A stretch of 64,000 bases of DNA, from IMG/VR virus record IMGVR_UViG_3300023174_000056, positions 1-64,000 of that record. The stretch is one strand, 5' to 3'. Below the pieces are notes generated by a model. The model made no database searches. It saw nothing but the letters and a program-made list of their open reading frames with translations, and was not told the origin of the DNA. Below are positions 5,201 through 13,069 of this stretch, piece by piece. Both the position numbers and the translations under genes were made by a program. The number at the start of each line of letters is the position of its first letter. The stretch's first letter is position 1. This DNA comes from a virus.

Positions 5201-5450
5201 CTTTCTTCTCCTTTGCATGATACATATTGGGAACACACCACTCACAAAGATCAATACCCTTTACAATCTCAACACCAACAGCATATCCGCTTCCAGCTAA
5301 GACGTAAAAACCATAATCAAAAGTGGGGTCATCGTGTTTAAAGAATTCATCGTACTCCATCTCCCCCTTACACTTGATGCAGACAAATGTTTTTGTTGGC
5401 TCCTCCGCAATATCATTTGCGGCGGCTGGTAACTCATATGGATCAACCAT
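5193..5450 (-). CDS. hypothetical zinc-binding protein (85 aa)
   Basis: Start chosen at MVDPYE, preceded by GGAAGG; it overlaps the upstream stop. CIKCKGE near residue 22 and CEWC near residue 68 give a four-cysteine zinc site flanking a strand-rich middle. A 15-base repeat found also at 10389 and 13792 lies within its coding sequence, here specifying PAAAN. Confidence 0.68.
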   Translation of the reverse strand: MVDPYELPAAANDIAEEPTKTFVCIKCKGEMEYDEFFKHDDPTFDYGFYVLAGSGYAVGVEIVKGIDLCEWCVPNMYHAKEKKDD

Positions 5451-5778
5451 CACTAAGCACCTTCCAACCATATTCATTAATCTTTCCCGTGTTCAATTTC
5501 TTCATCAGGTCTGCTGCACCAATTTCAGTATCGCTATGCTGCCCAACCGCAGAAAGTTTAAACGCATAACGGTTACGATAATAACGCTGAGGATAAATAC
5601 CAATCACAAGATAAAGCAATTGTTCATATTTTGAAACCTGCTTTTTGGTTTCTAGATTATATTCATATCCAGTCCATTCGTGAACTGAAACCAGCTTACC
5701 TACATAGGACTTATACTTCTTGTATGTGTCTGATTCGGTATAATTTCTTTCCCGCAAAGGCTTATAACCGTAACTCAT
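5443..5778 (-). CDS. hypothetical protein (111 aa)
   Basis: Start chosen at MSYGYKP because GGAGG lies eight bases upstream; the longer frame would begin upstream of the mapped promoter. Tyrosine-rich, with a YVGKLVSVHEW beginning that suggests a small barrel. It is the first gene after promoter 5816-5844. Confidence 0.7.
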   Translation of the reverse strand: MSYGYKPLRERNYTESDTYKKYKSYVGKLVSVHEWTGYEYNLETKKQVSKYEQLLYLVIGIYPQRYYRNRYAFKLSAVGQHSDTEIGAADLMKKLNTGKINEYGWKVLSDG

Positions 5779-5815
5779 TACCTGTCCTCCGTGTCTGTGA
5801 TCAATTAACAAGGAC

Positions 5816-5844
5816 AGGATACCATAGGTTCCCGTCCGAGTCAA
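5816..5844 (-). promoter_or_regulatory. sigma70 promoter
   Basis: -35 TTGACT, 17-base spacer ending in TGG, -10 TATCCT. It reads toward the operon starting at 5778. The -10 is poorer than in its relatives. Confidence 0.7.
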
Positions 5845-5859
5845 GATGATATTAGTCAG

Positions 5860-6678
5860 TTACTCACTAAGAATTTTAAGATCACGCTCCATCATTATAG
5901 TCTCTTGGCTATTTGCAATCCACATGATTTTAAGCCTTCTTGAGCCATAGCCATAAGAATGATTCTCGTCAAACTTAGAAATCATGCCAAGACGAGGAGC
6001 ATCCTTATTTTCCATATCCCAATAAAATGGATCTTTATTTCTATTATTCTTCAATTTATCACGCAATTGGACAAGAGTTCCAATTTTTAAAGTACGAGGT
6101 CTTGCGTTTTCTAGTTTATTACGGAAGCTAGAATCATTTGTAGCAATTGCAAACTCTACAATGGTAGGAACATCCGTTGTGTTATTGTGGTCATTCCACA
6201 CTTCACGCAAGCCGGGGCGCTTTGAAAACCATTCTTGAAATGCAATCTCATACTTTTGAAATTCATTCGTCTGTGTTGCCAAATAGGCAAGGATCGAATC
6301 AAACTTTTCAAGAGTTTGGTATGAAACGCCAGTTCCATAAGCTGCACGGAGCGTACTATAATTTGCAGACGCTGCCTTAAACTCGGTATACCAAACCTCT
6401 CTGCCCTTTTCAAGATAAGGCATAAATTGCTTTACCTCATCGTCCGTAAAAGAAAGTTCGGCTTTTGTTGCCGTACTCTTGAAGTCAAAATTTGCAGGAA
6501 CAAGATCCTTCAATTTATTTCTTGAAGCGTAATCGGCAACAATATTTGCTGCCATAGCGACATCATAACTATTTCCACGCCAATACCATCGACGGCGAAA
6601 ATCCTTAAAAGTTAAGGTCTTGCCTTCATTGGTCTTATACTTGAAATCAAGCTTGTAATGGATATTCTTATTAGACAT
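5860..6678 (-). CDS. phage protein, paralogue of the gene at 7557-8258
   Basis: About 272 residues if started at MSNKNIHY, which follows GAGGG; an upstream ATG adds 15 residues without a binding site. The N-terminal two thirds are helical. The C-terminal ~80 residues (IGTLVQLRDK, LGMISKF, GSRRLKIMWIA, MERDLKIL) mirror the end of 7557-8258 (IGAVVEIRQT, CAVLSYE, GSRQYSVMPF, YEKDIKKY), so both share a small barrel-like terminal domain. Function unknown. Its start overlaps the upstream stop. Confidence 0.75.
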   Translation of the reverse strand: MSNKNIHYKLDFKYKTNEGKTLTFKDFRRRWYWRGNSYDVAMAANIVADYASRNKLKDLVPANFDFKSTATKAELSFTDDEVKQFMPYLEKGREVWYTEFKAASANYSTLRAAYGTGVSYQTLEKFDSILAYLATQTNEFQKYEIAFQEWFSKRPGLREVWNDHNNTTDVPTIVEFAIATNDSSFRNKLENARPRTLKIGTLVQLRDKLKNNRNKDPFYWDMENKDAPRLGMISKFDENHSYGYGSRRLKIMWIANSQETIMMERDLKILSE

Positions 6679-6937
6679 TATCAACAGCCCTCGTTTGGAA
6701 GATAGGAAGATCCATTTGCTCATTTTCGGAGCGATATTGTGAATGACGAATAAAGAGAATATTTAGACAATTCTTCTCTAGAACCTTGCTATTAAAGTCT
6801 AAAGAAAAATCTTCCCAATTCCAATTCTCGTTATCCTTGAGTTCTGGATGCTTTGAATAGACATACTCCATCAAAATGTTTTGAACTTCCTCACCAGTAA
6901 GATCAATATTAACAACTTCGCTCTTAGTAGAATTCAT
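6671..6937 (-). CDS. hypothetical acidic protein (88 aa)
   Basis: Start taken at MNSTKSE, eight bases after GAGAG. Acidic helix-forming protein containing LTGEEVQNILMEYVYSK. Unrecognised. Ends inside the start of the next gene. Confidence 0.68.
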   Translation of the reverse strand: MNSTKSEVVNIDLTGEEVQNILMEYVYSKHPELKDNENWNWEDFSLDFNSKVLEKNCLNILFIRHSQYRSENEQMDLPIFQTRAVDNV

Positions 6938-6954
6938 GTTTGAAACTCTCTCCA

Positions 6955-7149
6955 TTATTTGGTTAAGTCAGGGTTATAGTGTTCAAGAAGTTCAGCATCA
7001 ATATCGAATGATCCATCTACATAATCTGCTTTTACATCTGCAAGTTTTAACTCATTCCAAGCAATGTCGCAAGCTTCATCAATATTTGTCGCTTCGATCT
7101 CTTTTACACCATACATTTCCCAACGTACTGGAATACGAAACTTTGGCAT
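6955..7149 (-). CDS. hypothetical small protein (64 aa)
   Basis: Start at MPKFRIPV, with GGTGA upstream in the end of the previous gene. The pattern PVRWEMYGVKEIEATNIDEACDIAW, split between strands and one helix, resembles small DpnD/PcfM-type phage domains in layout, but I would not name it. Acidic C-terminus. Confidence 0.66.
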   Translation of the reverse strand: MPKFRIPVRWEMYGVKEIEATNIDEACDIAWNELKLADVKADYVDGSFDIDAELLEHYNPDLTK

Positions 7150-7151
7150 AT

Positions 7152-7340
7152 TTAATTCACCCATTTCTGCAATTTGCCTTCTGCAAGTGCTTGCATGGTC
7201 CAAAGCATTGTTTCAGTAAATTCCTTTTGAGTCCACCCATGTTCGCTAAAATGGTCTTCAAAGAGAGCTTTGTTTGCTGTTTCTAGCGTAGCCTGATAAA
7301 TAAATTCCATCTGCTCAAACGTCAACTTCTTTTCAGTCAT
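7152..7340 (-). CDS. hypothetical small helical protein (62 aa)
   Basis: Start at MTEKKLTF, preceded by GAGG. All-helical in appearance, with FEQMEFIYQATLETANKAL followed by TQKEFTETMLWTMQALAEG. Unrecognised; part of the 5.8-8.3 kb operon. Confidence 0.66.
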   Translation of the reverse strand: MTEKKLTFEQMEFIYQATLETANKALFEDHFSEHGWTQKEFTETMLWTMQALAEGKLQKWVN

Positions 7341-7342
7341 TT

Positions 7343-7573
7343 TTAAAACCTCATCTTTCGTTGAATGATGCAATCAAAAACTTCGATTCCAGTATCGTCC
7401 CTAAGAGTGATCACCATTCTATTACCAGAAATAGAATATGCGATATATTCATTTGGATCTTCTGCAAGATATTTTACGCCCTCAACCGCCCATTCATCAC
7501 GTTGATATTCTGGAATTTCCACTCCCTTTTGTTCCCGCCAAATAGCCTTTACATCATTAGTAGCGATACCCAT
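7343..7573 (-). CDS. hypothetical protein (76 aa)
   Basis: Start at MGIATNDV, following AGGAGG; it overlaps the end of the upstream gene by 17 bases, so the two are coupled. Contains YIAYSISGNRMVITLRD, likely strands. Unrecognised. Confidence 0.68.
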   Translation of the reverse strand: MGIATNDVKAIWREQKGVEIPEYQRDEWAVEGVKYLAEDPNEYIAYSISGNRMVITLRDDTGIEVFDCIIQRKMRF

Positions 7574-8258
7574 TGTTGTCCTCCTCGATAGGGTTTTCGT
7601 GTTCATCCTTCGGACGATACTTCTTAATATCCTTCTCGTAAACGGTGATCTTCTGGTCTTCACCAAAAGGCATAACCGAATACTGGCGAGAACCCCTTGC
7701 AGGACCAACTACGTTTTCGTATGAGAGAACAGCACAAATCTTATTAGTGCCGTAATGACGAGCAGTTTGCCGAATCTCAACAACTGCACCAATTTCAAAC
7801 TTAGGAGGAGTTTCCAGATTCTCCATGATGCGATTGGCATACTTGTTTTCGCACATAGCACGATACTGCTTTTCGCTAGGCGTCCAAGAGGGATCGGCAA
7901 TGACACGAACAGCAATATCACGAAAATAAGGAGTCTGTGCATAATATTGGGCGCACACATTAAGCCTTGCACGCATTTCGGGAGTAAAATTGGCAAGCCA
8001 ATCATTTTGCGCTTGCGTGCGAGTCGCAATCACGCTTGCATCATAACGGAGTTCACACTTCTGCAAAGCGCCATACTGACCAGCAGTAAGCGACTTATAC
8101 TTATTCCAACCCTGCTTCAGCGATTCGCAAAAAGCCTTATCATTAAGCGAGATTGCAGGATTGTTGATAAGCAGATCAAGACGATTAGGAATCGTCGCAT
8201 CATCCACCTTCTGCACAACAACCTTCGGTTTCGCAAAACGATTGTAACCCCAACGCAT
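7557..8258 (-). CDS. phage protein, paralogue of the gene at 5860-6678
   Basis: A 233-residue protein with a helical body and a C-terminal strand-rich domain alignable to that of 5860-6678. GAGGAG precedes the ATG at nine bases. Its own promoter is 8296-8324, with an intervening CGCTG/CAGCG leader hairpin. Function unknown; duplication within one phage operon suggests a shared ligand or partner. Confidence 0.76.
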   Translation of the reverse strand: MRWGYNRFAKPKVVVQKVDDATIPNRLDLLINNPAISLNDKAFCESLKQGWNKYKSLTAGQYGALQKCELRYDASVIATRTQAQNDWLANFTPEMRARLNVCAQYYAQTPYFRDIAVRVIADPSWTPSEKQYRAMCENKYANRIMENLETPPKFEIGAVVEIRQTARHYGTNKICAVLSYENVVGPARGSRQYSVMPFGEDQKITVYEKDIKKYRPKDEHENPIEEDNNGYRY

Positions 8259-8295
8259 AATTCATTTCTCCTCGCTGACCACCAGCGTTAAGAAC

Positions 8296-8324
8296 ATATT
8301 ATCACGGCAGGTGCCGCCCGTCAA
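8296..8324 (-). promoter_or_regulatory. sigma70 promoter
   Basis: -35 TTGACG, 17-base spacer ending in TGA, -10 TAATAT. Drives the gene starting at 8258; the leader carries a 5-bp hairpin just before the ribosome binding site. Overlaps the end of the upstream gene. Confidence 0.82.
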
Positions 8325-8572
8325 GAGATTTTTTTGAGGAATTCTAGTAAATCTTTATTGTAGGGGAATGTTCGATCTTCCGATTTGCCTTCAATATCTA
8401 CAAAAATCATTCTCTTTTCGCCTGAATATTCATCATCGTAGAACTCAACTAATAGATATGTTCTGGTTACAAACCCACCATTCTCAATAACTTGCGAAAA
8501 CTTATTCATCTCATATTCATAAAGATGCCCAATTTGAAAATACTCACTAAGTGTCGGTTTCTTCTTTCTCAT
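8321..8572 (-). CDS. hypothetical protein (83 aa)
   Basis: Start taken at the ATG MRKKKPTL; a TTG three codons earlier is possible. Strand-rich middle (TYLLVEFYDDE, KRMIFVDIEG). Unrecognised. Overlaps the upstream gene by 26 bases. Confidence 0.66.
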   Translation of the reverse strand: MRKKKPTLSEYFQIGHLYEYEMNKFSQVIENGGFVTRTYLLVEFYDDEYSGEKRMIFVDIEGKSEDRTFPYNKDLLEFLKKIS

Positions 8573-8777
8573 TTTTATCAATCGTCTTTAGTATCTTTTG
8601 ATATTTAACTTTAACCAAAGGCTTACCATCTTCGGTATTCACAAATTCAGCATTTACCAATTCATACTTCTCGTATTTAATTTCGTAGAACTCTGCTTCA
8701 ATAGCTTTGTGAATTAATTTTAGAATTGCTTCTTCATCAAAGACAGCATTAATTTCTTGAATTTGTTGTAGATACAT
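8547..8777 (-). CDS. hypothetical protein (76 aa)
   Basis: Acidic, helix then strands, unrecognised. Its ATG follows the TGA of the small zinc protein gene by three bases, indicating coupled translation. Confidence 0.66.
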   Translation of the reverse strand: MYLQQIQEINAVFDEEAILKLIHKAIEAEFYEIKYEKYELVNAEFVNTEDGKPLVKVKYQKILKTIDKNEKEETDT

Positions 8778-8780
8778 CTA

Positions 8781-8924
8781 TCACTCACTTTCTTCTTCAT
8801 AATCGTTTTGTTCGGGAGCGCAGGAAACACAATGAGCAGCGGAATGGTTATCGTCTAATTCAACCCAAACAACTTCGTCATCGTGAAGATAGCAACCACA
8901 AACAAAACACTTTAGAACACCCAT
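8781..8924 (-). CDS. small zinc-ribbon protein (47 aa)
   Basis: Short frame with GGAGG seven bases before ATG and a TAATG overlap with the upstream stop. CFVCGC near the N-terminus and CVSCAP near residue 32 form a classical two-knuckle zinc ribbon, followed by an acidic tail. Function unknown. Confidence 0.7.
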   Translation of the reverse strand: MGVLKCFVCGCYLHDDEVVWVELDDNHSAAHCVSCAPEQNDYEEESE

Positions 8925-9079
8925 TATACATCCTCCACAATATTAATATCGCTATTGTTCTTCTCACAAAAATCAACAATCAAGTCAATTGCTTCACAAC
9001 AAGCAGCACCATTATCTAAACTTTCATCAGTCAAAACCTTGAAAACGCTCTTGAGCAAATCGTGATACTTGGTTTCCAT
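8924..9079 (-). CDS. small helical protein (51 aa)
   Basis: Short frame tightly coupled at both ends: its ATG overlaps the upstream TAA and its TAA overlaps the next ATG (TAATG). The product is helical and acidic with a CC pair near residue 28. Unrecognised. Confidence 0.65.
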   Translation of the reverse strand: METKYHDLLKSVFKVLTDESLDNGAACCEAIDLIVDFCEKNNSDINIVEDV

Positions 9080-9294
9080 TATGCCTTCTCATCCCATTTC
9101 TGGAACATCTTGATATGACCCCAATATGCTTCATCTTCACCATCATAACGGTCAAAGTCTAATTCATTATATTCTACCTCGTCATGAATTATTCTAAATA
9201 CCATTGTTTCCCAACCAGAAAATATAACATCGCTAGTTGAAACTAAGTAATTACCGTTTGCAGTTTTATGCTGCCATTTTACGCCTTGACTCAT
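9079..9294 (-). CDS. hypothetical protein (71 aa)
   Basis: Start assigned to MSQGVKWQH; a TTG 21 codons earlier would extend it without a better binding site. Contains GNYLVSTSDVIFSGWETMVF, a beta-rich pattern. Unrecognised. Confidence 0.6.
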   Translation of the reverse strand: MSQGVKWQHKTANGNYLVSTSDVIFSGWETMVFRIIHDEVEYNELDFDRYDGEDEAYWGHIKMFQKWDEKA

Positions 9295-9331
9295 TTGATT
9301 TATTCCAGGTAAAATTATCCAGCTTTTCTCA

Positions 9332-9394
9332 TTACTCAATGGAAAGAACAAACCCAATAAGTAATGTTGCTACGCAAGTTACAAACATAATCAT
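9332..9394 (-). CDS. possible 20-residue membrane peptide
   Basis: ATG six bases after GGAG opens a 20-codon frame coding an almost wholly hydrophobic peptide (MFVTCVATLLIGFVL). A good ribosome site and fit into a gap argue for a leader or small membrane peptide; the length makes this tentative. Confidence 0.35.
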   Translation of the reverse strand: MIMFVTCVATLLIGFVLSIE

Positions 9395-9412
9395 ATGGCT
9401 CTCCTAACGCCG

Positions 9413-9434
9413 AAAGCCCCAACAAAGGGGCTTT
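9413..9434 (-). terminator. hairpin, probable terminator
   Basis: AAAGCCCC/GGGGCTTT around a six-base loop, extended by GCC/GGC. It follows the gene ending at 9456. No T-run beyond the stem, so efficiency is uncertain. Confidence 0.5.
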
Positions 9435-9455
9435 GGCTTAGTTAGATTTTAAAGA

Positions 9456-9776
9456 TTAGATAGACAGATCAACGATCTCAATATCGGAATCACCGTCGCT
9501 ATTATCATCAGCAGTATCATCGTCAACAGAAATCTTCGTAGCAGTAATGCTGCTATCGCTGTTCTTCTTACGATCAATTACCATACCAGCGATAATCACA
9601 CCACCGTTACGACCACGCAAACCCTGAATCTTGCTATCCTTCTTGAGACTAAGGATAGTCTCCGAAACATCATCACCGAACTTATCGGTCAAATAGTGAC
9701 TCGGGCAGGGACGGCTATTCTTTTCGATGTACGACTGAATTGCAGCGAGAACGTCGATGTTATTGATAGTAGGCAT
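9456..9776 (-). CDS. putative winged-helix regulator with acidic tail (106 aa)
   Basis: Residues 1-65 read as a helix-turn-helix/winged-helix domain: a first helix (IDVLAAIQSYIEK), then HYLTDKFGDDVSETILSLKKDSKI and a wing-like GLRGRNGGVIIAG. The last 35 residues are highly acidic. It has its own promoter (9826-9854) and ends at a hairpin, so it is a one-gene transcript, as expected for an early regulator. The DNA-binding role is inferred from the pattern only. Confidence 0.7.
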   Translation of the reverse strand: MPTINNIDVLAAIQSYIEKNSRPCPSHYLTDKFGDDVSETILSLKKDSKIQGLRGRNGGVIIAGMVIDRKKNSDSSITATKISVDDDTADDNSDGDSDIEIVDLSI

Positions 9777-9825
9777 ATTGGTTTTTTCCTTTGCTCACTC
9801 TGGAGCGGTTAAATAGTCTTGCTTA

Positions 9826-9854
9826 ATCTTACAGGGTTAAGGGTTAAAAGTCAA
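9826..9854 (-). promoter_or_regulatory. sigma70 promoter
   Basis: -35 TTGACT, 17-base spacer, -10 TAAGAT; the TG sits directly against the -10 rather than one base away. The leader carries a GCTC/GAGC hairpin with loop CAGAGT, a loop also seen in the leader of 15325-15609. Confidence 0.75.
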
Positions 9855-9864
9855 CTGGTTTCTT

Positions 9865-10041
9865 CTACTGGTTATCAACTAACTCACGTTCGCTCTCCTC
9901 AAATACATACTGGGTATCACCGCAAAAATCACAAACCCATTTCTCCGCATCACGCTGAACGAGGATATCACCTTCCTCCCAATAAAGCTCTTTGATGCTT
10001 CCGTTAAACTGCATGAAGTGTTCGCAATTCGTATTGCTCAT
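9865..10041 (-). CDS. hypothetical zinc-binding protein (58 aa)
   Basis: Start at MSNTNCEH, six bases after GGAGGGG. CEH near the N-terminus and CDFCGD near residue 38 can bind one zinc ion. Acidic C-terminus. Driven by promoter 10065-10093 with a very short leader. Confidence 0.7.
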   Translation of the reverse strand: MSNTNCEHFMQFNGSIKELYWEEGDILVQRDAEKWVCDFCGDTQYVFEESERELVDNQ

Positions 10042-10064
10042 CTGTTTCCCCTCCATCTATTACC

Positions 10065-10093
10065 AGTCTATCACAGACTCACAGCGGAGTCAA
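10065..10093 (-). promoter_or_regulatory. sigma70 promoter
   Basis: -35 TTGACT, 17-base spacer ending in TGA, -10 TAGACT. Drives the gene starting at 10041; leader about 18 bases. Confidence 0.85.
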
Positions 10094-10113
10094 GACTTAT
10101 TTTTGCTGGAATA

Positions 10114-10377
10114 TCAATATGATACGACTTTCATACCACCGTTATCCAGCATTTCATTAACTTGATGCGCTCCATTCCAATTAGTTTTATCAATACTCAC
10201 AGGATCGGGAGTACCAACTTTCCAAAAATGCACAGCATAAGTCATTGGTGCATTTTTTAATTTCTCTATACGGACGATCTGATAAAAACCTCCACCGTCT
10301 TTTTCATAAACACAATACTGAAGGATACTCCCCACTCGATATTGGTCAAGCCTTGGTTTATTTTTGTTTTTTGCCAT
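10114..10377 (-). CDS. hypothetical protein (87 aa)
   Basis: Basic N-terminus followed by YRVGSILQYCVYEKDGGGFYQIV, resembling the small SH3-like barrels common in this phage. No clear Shine-Dalgarno; a 15-base repeat (10389-10403) lies in its leader. Unrecognised. Confidence 0.66.
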   Translation of the reverse strand: MAKNKNKPRLDQYRVGSILQYCVYEKDGGGFYQIVRIEKLKNAPMTYAVHFWKVGTPDPVSIDKTNWNGAHQVNEMLDNGGMKVVSY

Positions 10378-10388
10378 TTTGCAAACCG

Positions 10389-10403
10389 ATTTGCGGCGGC
10401 TGG
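10389..10403. repeat. 15-base repeat, copy 2 of 3
   Basis: ATTTGCGGCGGCTGG, identical to 5415-5429 (inside a coding sequence) and 13792-13806 (intergenic); a partial copy lies at about 13834-13846. GC-rich in an AT-rich genome. Confidence 0.6.
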
Positions 10404-10441
10404 CAACCGATTACCAGATTGCCAACCAACCGCATTTTAGG

Positions 10442-11722
10442 TTAATCGACCGAAACAACTCGCTCAGTCGTTTGGAAGTAAGGCGAATTAGCACCATGCT
10501 TATCAGTCATCCACATACGGGGGCAACGTGAAGGCACAGGCTTAGGCGCATACATATCCGTAAGAATGATATGACCATCAAACTCGGGATGCTTGTTAAC
10601 ATATTCGGTGGGCTTATTGAAATCCGTACCACCAAACTTCACACGCTTCGCCTTTTCGTGCTTACCCTTCTTCCAAACATAGATAAGCTTTTCATCAATC
10701 TCACAGTCAAACGGAACAACCGTGAAAGTTGCAAGCTTCGCAAGACCATTAAGCTCCGCAAAGAACTTCGTGAGCATTTCATCGGAAACCGAACCCGACT
10801 GGTCAATGGAGATTGCGATATTTGCTCGTCGCTCAACCTTGCGTCCAGCGTGAATATACGGGAAACGCTTGTTAAGACGCTTCACGGTATTCTGCTTATC
10901 TGCACGCTGCGAAGTCTTGATGAAATAGCGAAGGACGTTACGCCAGTTCACCTTATTGGAGATACGGTCCATAATGTCGGCACGCATATCCGACGAAACG
11001 CTACCCCAAGACTTCTTATTGGCTTCCTCCGCAGCCTCCTTCATCATTTCCTTAAGACGCTGCTTTGCAATTTCCTTCACGCTAGGGTCGATTTCACCTT
11101 CACCCCAACCCTCATGGTCATCAAGCGAATCACCAAAACCATCGCCTTCACCATCTCCATTTTCCTTCTGCTTCTTCTTCAATTCCGCATAGTACCATTC
11201 AGCGGTCTTGAGCGGAGGCAAATCAGCAAATGGACCACGTTCAGGGATACAACCAAACGCAGGAATCTCATCGGGGATATGGGTGTTGATCGAAAGATCG
11301 GTAGCAACATTCCAAAGACGGTTCATCTTCTTGCCAGAACCATCTTCTGCATCGGGCAAACGAGCAGAAACGTGTTCAAGAATAAGATGATAAAACTCAT
11401 GCTTGAGAACGCCCAAACGCTCCTTCAGCGTAAACTCTGCAAAGAAATACGGATTATAAAGCATCTCGTAATGACCTTCGCTGGTAACACGAACACCAGC
11501 AGTAGGCACCGAAAGCGTTGCACGCTTTTCGACATGACGAGAAATTGCAGCAAAGAACGGTTCATTATCAAGCAGCGAAATGATATGGTCATTCATATCA
11601 AATTTGCTAAGTGCATCGTTCAGATTGCCGCTCTTAGAAAGCTCCTTCACGTTATCAAGCTTTGCTTGCGATTCCTCAACAGCCTTATCGGTAACAGGGG
11701 CAGGATTCTTCTTCTTGGCCAT
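10442..11722 (-). CDS. VWA / metallopeptidase-like protein (DUF2201 type)
   Basis: A 426-residue protein with two parts. Around residue 105 is KHEFYHLILEH, a zinc-metallopeptidase-like HExxH motif, in the N-terminal domain known from VWA-like DUF2201 proteins. After an acidic linker, residues ~300-420 form a von Willebrand A domain with a metal-binding DQSGSVS and a GGTDF. The neighbouring gene encodes a MoxR-type AAA+ ATPase; such MoxR-VWA pairs act together as chaperone or remodelling machines (RavA-ViaA, gas-vesicle and NorQ-NorD systems). The target in this phage is unknown. Own promoter at 11764-11792. Confidence 0.85.
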   Translation of the reverse strand: MAKKKNPAPVTDKAVEESQAKLDNVKELSKSGNLNDALSKFDMNDHIISLLDNEPFFAAISRHVEKRATLSVPTAGVRVTSEGHYEMLYNPYFFAEFTLKERLGVLKHEFYHLILEHVSARLPDAEDGSGKKMNRLWNVATDLSINTHIPDEIPAFGCIPERGPFADLPPLKTAEWYYAELKKKQKENGDGEGDGFGDSLDDHEGWGEGEIDPSVKEIAKQRLKEMMKEAAEEANKKSWGSVSSDMRADIMDRISNKVNWRNVLRYFIKTSQRADKQNTVKRLNKRFPYIHAGRKVERRANIAISIDQSGSVSDEMLTKFFAELNGLAKLATFTVVPFDCEIDEKLIYVWKKGKHEKAKRVKFGGTDFNKPTEYVNKHPEFDGHIILTDMYAPKPVPSRCPRMWMTDKHGANSPYFQTTERVVSVD

Positions 11723-11763
11723 TTAATACCTCAAACCGTGGCGGAATTGCCACCTTGTAGAAC

Positions 11764-11792
11764 AGTCTATCACAAGTTAATTTTGGCGTCAA
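11764..11792 (-). promoter_or_regulatory. sigma70 promoter
   Basis: -35 TTGACG, 17-base spacer ending in TGA, -10 TAGACT. Drives the VWA gene; leader has a GTGGC/GCCAC hairpin before the GAGG binding site. Confidence 0.84.
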
Positions 11793-11809
11793 GCCCGTAA
11801 TAAGCAGTT

Positions 11810-11837
11810 GGGGGAAGTGGTTTTGCCACTTGCCCCC
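11810..11837 (-). terminator. strong hairpin after the MoxR gene
   Basis: GGGGG-AAGTGG pairs with CCACTT-CCCCC (one bulge). It lies between the MoxR gene and the promoter of the VWA gene. No T-run follows, so it may act as a weak terminator or 3' stabiliser. Confidence 0.5.
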
Positions 11838-11854
11838 TATGCTGTTTATATGGA

Positions 11855-12916
11855 TTACTTCTTGTTAGAACCGCCGGTCATAATCGACACGATGTAATCG
11901 TTGCAAAGCTTGTGAAGCTCAACAGCGTTATACACGTTCGCATTACCAGCGATCTTCCACAGCTTCATCGAAGCCTCGGCAGGAATCATTCGGATATAAT
12001 CCGAAATGTTCTTGAGCGAAGCAGCATCAAGCTTGGTCTTGAGCTTATCGGAAGCCTGAATCTTCTCGATAAGGGCAAGGTGGTCGTTTACGGGCAGACC
12101 CTTAAGGGCATCGTGCTTACCGTTGAAGATGTCGTCAATCGAAATCTGACGCTCATACTTCTCAACGAAATCACGGAAAGCAACCGCACCCTCCATACCA
12201 ATAAACGCACAACCAAGCTCGTACATGGTAGGAAGAAACTGCTTCGTTTCGTCCTTCTTCTTACCAAGCATATCGGCAGAAGTCAGGCACTCATTGAAGC
12301 GGAACCACGAACGACGGCTAGGATAAACCTTGTTAGGCTCAAACTCGCCCTTATGCTCAAGGTGGATGCGATTCTGGTTGAGGAAGTCCCAAACAACCAT
12401 ATTCACCTTGTCCTTAGCGAAATCAAGGAAATCCTCGACAGTAGGCTCAAGGTCGAAAACGGTCCAACGGTCAAGCTCCGCAGGGTCCATTTCGCCAACC
12501 TGATACTGCGAACCGTGATTACCACCGTTTACAGCGGCAAAGATAAGCGTATCCTTATGCAGATGCCAACCATTCAGCTTACGGCTATCGGTAAGCTCGA
12601 AAAGACCCTGCCGAACCTCAAGAACCGCACGGTCAACCTCATCGAAGAAAAGCACAACAGGCGTATCACAAGCGGTCTTGAACCAATCCGGCGGATTCCA
12701 CTTGGTCGAACGAGCCTCAATATTCGGCAAACCGATAAGGTCGCCTTCGGTCATCTGCGATGCACGACGCTCGACAACGGGCAAACCAGCGGCATTAGCA
12801 AACTGGTAAACCTGCTCCGACTTACCGATACCGTGCTTACCACGAATCAGCACAGGCTTCTTAACCTTGACAACGTGCGGAACAACCTTGGCGAACGTCT
12901 TGAAATCAACAGCCAT
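11855..12916 (-). CDS. MoxR-family AAA+ ATPase
   Basis: A 353-residue ATPase with Walker A GKHGIGKS near residue 31, Walker B VVLFFDEVDR near residue 85 and a sensor 1 region IFAAVNGG near residue 128. The arrangement and the adjacent VWA gene place it in the MoxR group, which hydrolyses ATP to remodel protein complexes together with a VWA partner. Transcribed from two tandem promoters (12993, 13070) and separated from the VWA gene by a hairpin and another promoter, so the two proteins can be made at different levels. Confidence 0.9.
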   Translation of the reverse strand: MAVDFKTFAKVVPHVVKVKKPVLIRGKHGIGKSEQVYQFANAAGLPVVERRASQMTEGDLIGLPNIEARSTKWNPPDWFKTACDTPVVLFFDEVDRAVLEVRQGLFELTDSRKLNGWHLHKDTLIFAAVNGGNHGSQYQVGEMDPAELDRWTVFDLEPTVEDFLDFAKDKVNMVVWDFLNQNRIHLEHKGEFEPNKVYPSRRSWFRFNECLTSADMLGKKKDETKQFLPTMYELGCAFIGMEGAVAFRDFVEKYERQISIDDIFNGKHDALKGLPVNDHLALIEKIQASDKLKTKLDAASLKNISDYIRMIPAEASMKLWKIAGNANVYNAVELHKLCNDYIVSIMTGGSNKK

Positions 12917-12992
12917 TTTTATTACCTACCCTTTTTCGTCTTGCGTTTTTGTTTTGAACAGCGAACCATTCGCCGCTCAACCTTACTTAACT

Positions 12993-13021
12993 ACTCTACC
13001 ACACCATGCGGCAGCGGTCAA
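12993..13021 (-). promoter_or_regulatory. sigma70 promoter
   Basis: -35 TTGACC, 17-base spacer ending in TGG, -10 TAGAGT. Proximal promoter of the MoxR gene; leader holds a GCGAA/TTCGC hairpin. Confidence 0.82.
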
Positions 13022-13069
13022 CTTATTTTTTCGTCGCTGTTTTTCCGTTCAAGCGCAGCGACAAGAGAC

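Noticed and set aside
5776-5822. CCTGTCC/GGACAGG pairing that would hide the ribosome site of the gene at 5443-5778.
   Set aside because: The left arm overlaps the -10 box of promoter 5816-5844, so most of it would not be in the transcript.
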